The position numbers and the translations under genes were made by a program. A stretch of DNA of 9,344 nucleotides from Gammaproteobacteria bacterium. GTDB lineage: Bacteria; Pseudomonadota; Gammaproteobacteria; Eutrophobiales; Eutrophobiaceae. The notes beneath the pieces were generated by a model, which ran no database searches, was not told the DNA's origin, and worked only from the letters and a program-made list of their open reading frames with translations. The stretch spans positions 1 to 9,344 of the forward strand of contig JAAZZI010000025.1 in the NCBI GenBank assembly GCA_014239225.1, read 5' to 3'. Shown here in pieces: positions 1 to 6,342 of this stretch; positions within the stretch are counted from its first letter, which is position 1, and each line of letters begins with the position of its first letter.

Positions 1-32
1 TGATTGCAAGTTCACATTTTTTTATTGACGCA
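1..32 (+). repeat. Left arm of a perfect 32-bp inverted repeat
   Basis: Bases 1-32 (starting TGATTGCAAG, ending ATTGACGCA, with a run of seven T in the middle) are the exact reverse complement of 545-576. Identity stops at base 33, with scattered matches beyond. It reaches base 1, so the repeat may continue outside the window. The arms enclose 512 bp of antiporter coding sequence. Confidence 0.95.
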
Positions 33-634
33 TCAACAAGACCATCTGCTCCTATTAGCAGGCATATAAGACTTATAATTAACACCATTACTAATCGCCC
101 TGTTGTTTTTTCATTTATTTCACTCAATTCACTAGAAAACTGACTATTGACAGGGTCATTTCCATGTACATTTTTTACAATTTTTGCTAAAAGAAAAAAA
201 GTCGCTGTTAGGCATAATAGTAATATTATTGCATCATATTGGCTTAAGTCCGATTTATGCCACATTAAACTTAACGGTATTAGCATGATGATCGACATAA
301 GAATATATATTTTTTTGATTGTTATGCTATGAATTTCGAATGGAAAAAATAATGCAGTTACGCCTAAAATTAATCCAATATTTGCGATATTTGAACCAAC
401 TGCATTACCTATGGCTATATTGATTTTATTTTTCAAGGCTGCTTCTATACCAACCATAATTTCCGGAGCAGATGTTGCAAAACCAACGATAATTAAGCCC
501 ATAATTAATGGAGATATGTTAAGTTTTCGGCCGATGTTTGCTGTTGCGTCAATAAAAAAATGTGAACTTGCAATCAGAAGACCTAGCCCAAGTATTACTA
601 GTAGCGGTGGCGATGAGAAAAATAAGCTCAGCAT
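2..634 (-). CDS. Sodium/calcium antiporter, YrbG/CaxA family, N-terminal part (3' end outside window)
   Basis: An inner-membrane cation antiporter, expected to exchange Ca2+ for Na+ or H+. The minus frame opens with ATG at 634-632 and runs 211 codons to the left edge with no stop. AGGAA at 648-644 sits 9 nt before the ATG and supports the start. The protein is strongly hydrophobic. It carries the first alpha repeat of the family: ISPLIMGLIIVGFATSAPE (residues 40-58, with the conserved acidic Glu58) followed by GNAVGSNIANIGLILG (77-91). A hydrophilic loop (about 150-180) precedes the start of the second repeat (LLIGADGLVDA, 192-202). Family proteins are about 310-370 residues, so roughly the C-terminal third is missing. 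One oddity is that the usual GTS of the alpha repeat reads ATS. The last 10 or so codons lie in an inverted-repeat arm (1-32) and may be an assembly artefact. The gene diverges from amgK. The family call is firm; ion specificity cannot be read from sequence. Confidence 0.87.
   Translation of the reverse strand, partial: MLSLFFSSPPLLVILGLGLLIASSHFFIDATANIGRKLNISPLIMGLIIVGFATSAPEIMVGIEAALKNKINIAIGNAVGSNIANIGLILGVTALFFPFEIHSITIKKIYILMSIIMLIPLSLMWHKSDLSQYDAIILLLCLTATFFLLAKIVKNVHGNDPVNSQFSSELSEINEKTTGRLVMVLIISLICLLIGADGLVDASIKKCELAI
545..576 (-). repeat. Right arm of the 32-bp inverted repeat
   Basis: Exact reverse complement of 1-32. Read on the minus strand this arm encodes part of the first transmembrane region of the antiporter (LIASSHFFIDA, residues 20-30). 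Read on the plus strand it encodes ASIKKCELAI, the same residues that the minus-strand gene reads at 1-32. Protein repeat homology cannot produce this, because the two halves of the exchanger are encoded in the same direction. Confidence 0.95.
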
Positions 635-773
635 GTGTTAGTGTTCCTGCGTGGATTGAACAATAATTGAAGATAATGACAGATTATATGATGATTCTTA
701 ACACAAGCGGGTATTATTTTTTTACTTTTGTATTAAAAAATATAGTCATTTTACTGTTAAATAGGGAGTTATT
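635..773. promoter_or_regulatory. Divergent intergenic region between the antiporter gene and amgK
   Basis: This 139-bp AT-rich gap must hold promoters for both flanking genes. The stretch 715-765 is very T- and A-rich, with TATAGT (741-746) and TTAAAT (757-762) as -10-like hexamers for amgK. No matching -35 stands out, so I do not assign one. Ribosome sites are clear: AGGAA (648-644, minus) for the antiporter and AGGGAG (763-768) 5 nt before the amgK ATG. No operator dyad was recognised. Confidence 0.35.
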
Positions 774-1766
774 ATGCCCGATCGTTACAACTCATTACAG
801 AATTGGTTAACAGAGATTCTGGGGACAAATGCTTTTAATTTAAAACCAGCCTCGGAAGATGCAAGTTTTAGGACTTATCATCGTTTATTTTTGAAGAATA
901 AAACATTTATTGTGATGGATGCGCCTCCAGAACAAGAAAACTGTAAAGCCTTTATTAAAATAACAAAAAAACTACGTGCATGCGATGTCAATGTACCAAT
1001 AATTCATAATGTAAATATTGAGCAAGGTTTTTTACTGTTAAGCGATCTTGGAAATGATTTATATCTTAATAAACTTAATAAATCATCTATATATGAATTA
1101 TATTCTGATGCACTAAGTACCTTAGTTTCTATACAGGTCTTAGTTAATGTGGGCGGTGTTGATGAGTATGATAAGTCTCTATTAATAAGTGAAATGAATC
1201 TTTTTCGCGAATGGCTAATAGAAAAACATCTAAATATAAAGCTTAGTGATAGCCAAGTAAAAATACTTACCACATTATTTGATCTTTTAGTAAACAATGC
1301 GTTACAGCAACCAAAAGTATTTGTTCATAGAGATTTTCATTCAAGAAATCTTATGGTCACAAAAGAAAATAATCCGGGAGTAATTGATTACCAGGATGCT
1401 GTATATGGGCCAATCAGTTACGACCTTGTATCTATTTTAAAAGATTGTTATATAAAATGGCCAAAAGAGGAAATTGATAAGTGGATAGATTTTTATCTTA
1501 ACAAACTTTATGAAGAAAAAGCACAATACAGAATTAATCGTGATGAATTTGTAAGATGGTTTGATTTAATGGGTGTTCAGAGACATCTTAAAGCGAGCGG
1601 AATATTTACGCGCCTATCTCATCGAGATGGCAAACATAACTTTCTTGATGATATACCACGAACATTATCATATATTTTAGATTTAAAAGAGACATATAAA
1701 GAATTACAACCAATATGTATTATTTTAGAAGAATTAGTATTGCCAAGATTAAAGGAGAATAAATAA
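774..1766 (+). CDS. amgK: N-acetylmuramate/N-acetylglucosamine anomeric kinase AmgK
   Basis: A cytoplasmic sugar kinase of the aminoglycoside-phosphotransferase fold (330 aa, normal for the family). It phosphorylates MurNAc, and also GlcNAc, at the anomeric carbon, giving MurNAc-alpha-1-phosphate for MurU in peptidoglycan recycling. Visible motifs: DASFRTYHRL (29-38) and MDAPPEQENC (48-57) in the N-lobe; the Brenner-type catalytic loop VHRDFHSRNLM (184-194) with catalytic Asp187 and metal-ligand Asn192; then IDYQDAVYGPISYDLVS (204-220), with Asp205 as the second metal ligand. AGGGAG 5 nt before the ATG supports the start. The stop codon directly abuts the murU start, so the pair is almost certainly cotranscribed. 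That pairing is the main reason to prefer AmgK over a generic phosphotransferase. Confidence 0.92.
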   Translation: MPDRYNSLQNWLTEILGTNAFNLKPASEDASFRTYHRLFLKNKTFIVMDAPPEQENCKAFIKITKKLRACDVNVPIIHNVNIEQGFLLLSDLGNDLYLNKLNKSSIYELYSDALSTLVSIQVLVNVGGVDEYDKSLLISEMNLFREWLIEKHLNIKLSDSQVKILTTLFDLLVNNALQQPKVFVHRDFHSRNLMVTKENNPGVIDYQDAVYGPISYDLVSILKDCYIKWPKEEIDKWIDFYLNKLYEEKAQYRINRDEFVRWFDLMGVQRHLKASGIFTRLSHRDGKHNFLDDIPRTLSYILDLKETYKELQPICIILEELVLPRLKENK

Positions 1767-2450
1767 GTGCTTGCGATGATTCTCGCCGCCGGACGTGGCG
1801 AACGAATGCGTGATTTGACTGAGAATCAGCCAAAGCCATTGATTGAAATTGCCGGCAAGCCACTAATTGTTTACCAAATAGAATCTTTAGTATTAGCAGG
1901 GGTTGAAAAGATAATAATTAATACAGGTAGATTCGGCGAACAAATACGTGACAATTTAGGTTCAGGTGAGAACTATAGTGTAAAAATAAACTATTCTGAT
2001 GAGGGGGATTCGCCGTTGGAAACTGCCGGCGGGGTGGTAAAGGCATTACCATTATTGGGTGACAGCGCATTTATTCTTACGAATGCTGATATATTTACGG
2101 ATTTTGACTATAGAACATTACCTACTCAGCTCGATTCTGCTGACGCCCATCTTGTTTTAGTAAACAATCCCGATCATAATTTACTAGGTGATTTTGTTTT
2201 AGAGAACGGACGCGTGTTAGAAACAGGCAGCCATAAACTAACTTATAGTGGTATAGGTTACTATCACCCGAAATTTTTCAAGAGATATATTTCAAACAAA
2301 AACCGTTTTCCGTTAGCTCCACTACTATACAAATCTGCAAAGGATAAAAATCTTAGCGGCCAGCACTATATTGGTTACTGGAATGATGTTGGGACGCCTG
2401 AGCGATTAGAAGAAATAAAAGACACATATAGTGAAGTAAGTAAGCGCTAA
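1767..2450 (+). CDS. murU: N-acetylmuramate alpha-1-phosphate uridylyltransferase MurU
   Basis: A cytoplasmic nucleotidyltransferase (227 aa, family-typical) that couples MurNAc-1-phosphate to UTP to make UDP-MurNAc, the last step of the AmgK-MurU salvage route. The start is GTG at 1767: AAAGGAG (1751-1757) lies 9 nt upstream, whereas the next ATG (1776) would be too far from it and would cut into the nucleotide-binding motif. Motifs: LAAGRGERMRDLT (6-18) and PKPL (22-25) for UTP binding, ETAGGVVKALPLL (85-97), NADIFTDFDY (106-115) with the metal-binding aspartate, and WNDVGTPERL (205-214). Asp16 stands where relatives usually have Pro in the RMRPLT segment, a minor change. It follows amgK with no spacer. 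A glucose-1-phosphate thymidylyl- or mannose-1-phosphate guanylyltransferase would share the fold, but length and partner gene favour MurU. Confidence 0.92.
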   Translation: MLAMILAAGRGERMRDLTENQPKPLIEIAGKPLIVYQIESLVLAGVEKIIINTGRFGEQIRDNLGSGENYSVKINYSDEGDSPLETAGGVVKALPLLGDSAFILTNADIFTDFDYRTLPTQLDSADAHLVLVNNPDHNLLGDFVLENGRVLETGSHKLTYSGIGYYHPKFFKRYISNKNRFPLAPLLYKSAKDKNLSGQHYIGYWNDVGTPERLEEIKDTYSEVSKR

Positions 2451-2667
2451 CATACACACACAGCCAGTAAAATTATACCCTTATCTGTTCAAATTACATT
2501 TATGTAACAATATACTACAATATTGGAAACTTTATTTTAAGTATTTTAAAATTTTTTGAAATTTATCAATATCTTGGGGCTATTATTTAATGTAATACTA
2601 TATATAGAATATAAGCAATGAAATGAGGTATGATTTAGTATGTACCCAATCAAAAAAGGCTAATCAG
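2451..2667. promoter_or_regulatory. AT-rich gap with candidate mltF promoter and a small dyad
   Basis: No gene or GC-rich terminator hairpin is visible after murU. A 14-bp dyad TTACATTTATGTAA occupies 2494-2507 and could be an operator. Two weak sigma70-like pairs read toward the transglycosylase gene: TTGGGG (2574-2579) with TACTAT (2596-2601), 16-bp spacer; and TTGAAA (2556-2561) with TATTAT (2581-2586), 19-bp spacer. Neither is a strong match, so the promoter assignment is tentative. Confidence 0.3.
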
Positions 2668-4863
2668 ATGAAAATGTATTTGAAATCAGCTGGAATGAGT
2701 TGCTTTCCAATACTATCTTCTTTCTTGGCAGCGCTGTTTTTTTTATTCCCGAACATTACTGTAGCTACAGAAATAAAAAAAGAACATTTTTTAGATAATT
2801 TCTGTCATGCCCCTAGTGCCGATAAAAAGCACCAAATTGAAAATAACAAATTTGTACGCCATGCTCCTAATGATTTAGAAATGATATATGAGCGAGGCAC
2901 CCTTCGTGTCTTACTACAGAAGAAAAATGATGTTTGCGTCATAAGCAAAATAGAAAAACTATTAATAGAGGAATTTGCAAATACACATAATTTAAGCCTT
3001 GAGTGGGTTTACGTGGATAATAATTGGGAACTAGTGGCCGAGCTAATGACTGGAAATGGAGATATCGTTGTAGGGCAAGACCAGGGTTTATCAGCTGGAG
3101 TACACAGCCAAATTAACTATACACATGCATGGGGAAGTGCAAATTATAAAATTTTACAACGCTTCGATGATATTCACATAAATCGTATTCAAGATCTTAC
3201 CGGTAGACACGTAGCTGCATACAAAACCTCACCAATTTGGGATTATCTTGTTAAGTTATCAAAGACACAAACTGGAATGATCCTACAAGAAATACCTAGA
3301 CATGTTTCTTACCAAAAAACTATAGAACGCGTTAAAACAGGGCAATATGATTTAGCCGTTGTTGACAGTCTTTTTCTTGATCAAGGCTTAATATCTCATC
3401 ATGAATTACAAACTAGTTTGGGTCTTTCAGATGAAAGAAATATGGCTTGGGCTGTAAGGAGTGATGCAGAAGAATTACACAAAATACTAAATCAATACCT
3501 AAATCAACAGCACCTTACCCATAATGTTGCTTCCGTTTATAGGAGTGATTTGCCAGAAATGAAAGAAAAAGGTTTTTTACGCATAATAACTAATGCGAAC
3601 ACTAGGCATTACTACCTAAATGACGGCAATCTAAACGGATTTGAATATGAATTACTAAGTGAATTTGCAGCAAATAATCAATTACGAGTTGACGTTGTAA
3701 TAGCACATTCACAAGAAGAAATGTTTGAATTGTTATTAGAAGGGAAAGGAGATGTGATAGCCGCATCTTTGCCAACTAATTTTTTACAACAAAATGATTT
3801 AGTCCAATATACAAAACCATACGATTACGCGAGTCCTGTTGTCATCGGACGAAATACAGACGATTTAATAATCGATGTTCGTGATTTTGCAGGAAAAAGA
3901 ATTAGTTTGTCTCGCGATAACCCATATTGGAACTATATGTCACGACTTAAAGAGCAAGGATTAAATTTTGAACTAATAGAAGCAAATACAGAAAATGTTG
4001 AAACAATTATGCTGAAAGTTGCATTCGGTATATATGATTTTACTATTACGGGTAATCAGCAGATAAGATTTAATCATATAGAAAAAATGGGTTTGAGTAG
4101 GAAATTTGTTTTATCTGAGCCGCTTGCTCATCGTTGGGTTATTAGAGCTAAAAATGATCAATTACGAAATGCACTTAATTCATTCATAGAGAGTGAATAT
4201 CGAGGTACGAAGTACAATTTATTACATGCAAAATATTTTAAACAAGCACAAGATACATTAGAAAGTGAGTTAGTAAAAGTTAATCCACTTTCTCCTTACG
4301 ATGAAGTAACAAAACATTATTCTGAACAATACGGCTTTGACTGGCGATTAATTACGGCGTTGATGTTTCAGGAAAGTCGATTTAACCCTAATGCAAATTC
4401 ATATGCAGGTGCGAAAGGTGTAATGCAGTTTACTAAAGCAACTGCAAAACTCATGGGGTTGAGCGACACAAAAAATGTTGAGAAAAGTATCGATGCTGGT
4501 GTTCGTTATTTGAGTCATTTGAGGGGTAAATTTGATAATTCAATTCTTTTGCATGACCGTATGTGGTTTGCGGTTGCATCATATAATTCAGGCTATACGA
4601 GATTAAAAGAAGCACGTAAGCTTGCTGTCAAAATGGGACTAGATAAAGATAAATGGTTTCAAAATGTTGAGTTAGCAATGTTGATGATGGCGAAACCCTA
4701 TAAGAAAAATGGGAAGAAAATACGTAATTGTCGTTGTGGTCAAACGGTTGTTTATGTAAGAGAAATACGAACTCGTTATTTTAATTATATTCGCCTAACA
4801 GAGACCCAGCAGCAGCTTGCAAATCGCCCCAAGTTTAATTGGCGAAAATACCAAGTTAACTAG
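2668..4863 (+). CDS. mltF: MltF-type lytic transglycosylase with two tandem solute-binding domains
   Basis: An exported murein hydrolase expected to cleave MurNAc-GlcNAc bonds, leaving 1,6-anhydroMurNAc ends. I start it at ATG 2668 (731 aa) because AAAAGG lies 8 nt upstream and a signal peptide (residues 1-33, ending ITVA before TE) begins there. The upstream ATG at 2623 has no ribosome site and would add 15 polar residues. Domain order: a bacterial solute-binding family 3 module (about 72-283), a second one (about 297-525, opening MKEKGFLRIIT), then an SLT domain (about 542-710). The SLT part has FQESRFNPNANS with catalytic Glu569 (codon 4372-4374), then GAKGVMQFTKATAKLMG, SIDAGVRYL and AVASYNSGYTR. 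E. coli MltF has one binding module and 518 aa, so this is an enlarged form. A CRC motif (688-690) lies near the C-terminal YVREI. The gene stands alone downstream of amgK-murU. The SLT call is firm; the ligand of the binding modules is unknown. Confidence 0.88.
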   Translation: MKMYLKSAGMSCFPILSSFLAALFFLFPNITVATEIKKEHFLDNFCHAPSADKKHQIENNKFVRHAPNDLEMIYERGTLRVLLQKKNDVCVISKIEKLLIEEFANTHNLSLEWVYVDNNWELVAELMTGNGDIVVGQDQGLSAGVHSQINYTHAWGSANYKILQRFDDIHINRIQDLTGRHVAAYKTSPIWDYLVKLSKTQTGMILQEIPRHVSYQKTIERVKTGQYDLAVVDSLFLDQGLISHHELQTSLGLSDERNMAWAVRSDAEELHKILNQYLNQQHLTHNVASVYRSDLPEMKEKGFLRIITNANTRHYYLNDGNLNGFEYELLSEFAANNQLRVDVVIAHSQEEMFELLLEGKGDVIAASLPTNFLQQNDLVQYTKPYDYASPVVIGRNTDDLIIDVRDFAGKRISLSRDNPYWNYMSRLKEQGLNFELIEANTENVETIMLKVAFGIYDFTITGNQQIRFNHIEKMGLSRKFVLSEPLAHRWVIRAKNDQLRNALNSFIESEYRGTKYNLLHAKYFKQAQDTLESELVKVNPLSPYDEVTKHYSEQYGFDWRLITALMFQESRFNPNANSYAGAKGVMQFTKATAKLMGLSDTKNVEKSIDAGVRYLSHLRGKFDNSILLHDRMWFAVASYNSGYTRLKEARKLAVKMGLDKDKWFQNVELAMLMMAKPYKKNGKKIRNCRCGQTVVYVREIRTRYFNYIRLTETQQQLANRPKFNWRKYQVN

Positions 4864-4878
4864 TTTTAATGTTAATGG

Positions 4879-5556
4879 TTATTGATAAATTGTAGGATCC
4901 GATTTACCAGCACTTTTAAATCCGTCTTTTCTAAACCTACAAGAGTCACATTTACCACAGGCTCGACCGTTATCATCAGCTTGATAACAAGAAACCGTTA
5001 ATGAGAAGTCAATATTTAGAGATATTCCTTTTTTAATAATTTCTGCTTTACTGCATTCAATTAGAGGGGTATGTATTTTAAACTCCGTCCCTTCAATACC
5101 AGCTTTTGTAGCTAGCATTGCAAGATTTTCATATGCTTTGATATATTCAGGTCTGCAATCTGGATACCCAGAGTAATCTATTGCGTTTACACCAATAAAT
5201 ATGTCACAAGCACCAATTACTTCTGCCCATGCTAGTGCGTATGATAGGAAAATAGTATTACGTGCCGGGACATAGGTAATTGGTATACCATCAGTTGGAA
5301 AATTAGGTACAGCAATTGCATTATCAGTTAAAGCCGAACCACCTATTTGAGCCAAGTCAATTTTAATAATTTTATGCTCAGCAATATGCATTGAACGCGC
5401 AATATTTTTTGCCGCATCTAATTCTGAGATATGGCGTTGCTTATAATCAAAACTCAAACCATAACAATTAAAACCATGATCTTTAGCAATTGCTAGTGTT
5501 GTAGTTGAATCTAGACCGCCAGATATGAGTACAATTGCTTTATTAAAATTATTCAC
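4879..5556 (-). CDS. queC: 7-cyano-7-deazaguanine (preQ0) synthase QueC
   Basis: A cytoplasmic ATP-dependent enzyme converting 7-carboxy-7-deazaguanine and ammonia to preQ0 in queuosine biosynthesis. The 225-aa length is typical. It shows the PP-loop SGGLDSTTT (12-20), YVPARNTIFLSYALAWAE (95-112), GVNAIDYSGYPDCRPEYI (122-139), and a zinc site of four cysteines (Cys190, Cys200, Cys203, Cys206) in CYQADDNGRACGKCDSC. The start is GTG at 5556-5554. A stop codon lies just upstream in frame and the PP-loop begins soon after, so no other start fits, although no clear ribosome site precedes it. It lies 76 bp after queE, whose product supplies its substrate, and appears to be the last gene of the tol-pal transcription unit. 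Its stop is only 15 bp from the stop of convergent mltF. Confidence 0.96.
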   Translation of the reverse strand: MNNFNKAIVLISGGLDSTTTLAIAKDHGFNCYGLSFDYKQRHISELDAAKNIARSMHIAEHKIIKIDLAQIGGSALTDNAIAVPNFPTDGIPITYVPARNTIFLSYALAWAEVIGACDIFIGVNAIDYSGYPDCRPEYIKAYENLAMLATKAGIEGTEFKIHTPLIECSKAEIIKKGISLNIDFSLTVSCYQADDNGRACGKCDSCRFRKDGFKSAGKSDPTIYQ

Positions 5557-5632
5557 GTATTTTCAAAAAATGGATTTATGTAACATAACTAAGAGTAGTT
5601 TGTTCTCGAAAAAATTTGTAAAAAATCTTTAT

Positions 5633-6316
5633 TCATTTACCAGGCTGGTCACCCCATAAATATTTATGTAATTGTATTTGCATGCGTACATTTAATTGGT
5701 CTTCAAGTATCCAATTAGCTAGGTCTTTAGGTTTTATTGATTCATGAGCTGGGGAGAAAATAATTTCACAAATATTAGCCATATTTTTTTCAATTATATT
5801 TTTTTTCGCCCAAACATAATCTGATTGATTACAAATAACAAATTTAATTTCATCCCTTGTTGTTAAATGTCTAAGATTTACGAATTTATTTTTTTTCTCT
5901 TCAGTTGAGCCTGGTGTTTTTATATCAATTATTTTTTTAACTCTTTTATCTACATTAGAGACATTAATAGCCCCGCTTGTTTCTAATGATACATCATAGC
6001 CAAAATCACATAGTTTTGTTAAAAGCTTGAGGCATGATTTTTGCGCTAAAGGCTCTCCACCCGTTACAGTTACATATTTGGTAGGATATTTTTTTATTTT
6101 ATTTAATATCGAAGACATGCGCATTTTTTTTCCTTCGTAAAATGCATATTCAGTATCACAATACTGACAACGAAGTGGGCAACCAGTCAGTCGGATAAAT
6201 ATAGTAGGTAAGCCTATTCTGGAGGATTCACCTTGTATAGAATAGAAAATTTCATTAATAATTAATTCGACTTCTTTTTTTTCTATTAATGATGATAGAT
6301 TGTTAGCGAGTCTCAT
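5633..6316 (-). CDS. queE: 7-carboxy-7-deazaguanine synthase QueE (radical SAM)
   Basis: A radical-SAM enzyme that rearranges 6-carboxy-tetrahydropterin to 7-carboxy-7-deazaguanine, the step before QueC. The 227-aa protein has INEIFYSIQGES (20-31), the iron-sulfur motif CPLRCQYC (Cys46, Cys50, Cys53, spacing CxxxCxxC), the SAM-binding TVTGGEPL (83-90), LETSG (111-115), DIKTPGS (131-137) and the typical tail MQIQLHKYLWGDQPGK (212-227). About 19 residues precede the conserved INEIF block, more than the 6-9 I would expect. No better start codon exists in that stretch and the ATG lacks a clear ribosome site, so the true N-terminus is uncertain. It begins 26 bp after the cpoB stop, consistent with cotranscription and possibly translational coupling. 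Confidence 0.95.
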   Translation of the reverse strand: MRLANNLSSLIEKKEVELIINEIFYSIQGESSRIGLPTIFIRLTGCPLRCQYCDTEYAFYEGKKMRMSSILNKIKKYPTKYVTVTGGEPLAQKSCLKLLTKLCDFGYDVSLETSGAINVSNVDKRVKKIIDIKTPGSTEEKKNKFVNLRHLTTRDEIKFVICNQSDYVWAKKNIIEKNMANICEIIFSPAHESIKPKDLANWILEDQLNVRMQIQLHKYLWGDQPGK

Positions 6317-6342
6317 CTAACTATTTAAAGATTATTTTAAAT

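Noticed and set aside
147..332. Open frame of 61 codons on the plus strand
   Set aside because: Antisense to the antiporter gene, low complexity, no ribosome site and no recognisable domain.
411..641. Open frame of 76 codons on the plus strand, which includes the inverted-repeat sequence
   Set aside because: It is antisense to the antiporter gene, whose frame carries clear family motifs. The overlap of residues with the window's left end is a consequence of the inverted repeat.
1004..1297. Open frame of 97 codons on the minus strand
   Set aside because: Lies wholly inside amgK, whose kinase motifs fix the coding strand. No independent support.
4864..4878. tRNA gene after queC, as found in Pseudomonas tol operons
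   Set aside because: Only 15 bp separate queC from the convergent mltF, so there is no room for a tRNA.
4845..4890. Bidirectional terminator at the mltF-queC junction
   Set aside because: Only a 5-bp TTAAC/GTTAA pairing is available, with no GC pairs to speak of and no proper T tract.
5557..5632. Possible preQ1 riboswitch ahead of queC
   Set aside because: The 76 bp between queE and queC were read on the minus strand for the short preQ1-I pseudoknot (a stem followed by an A-rich tail pairing into the loop). No such stem is present, and the position inside an operon would be unusual.
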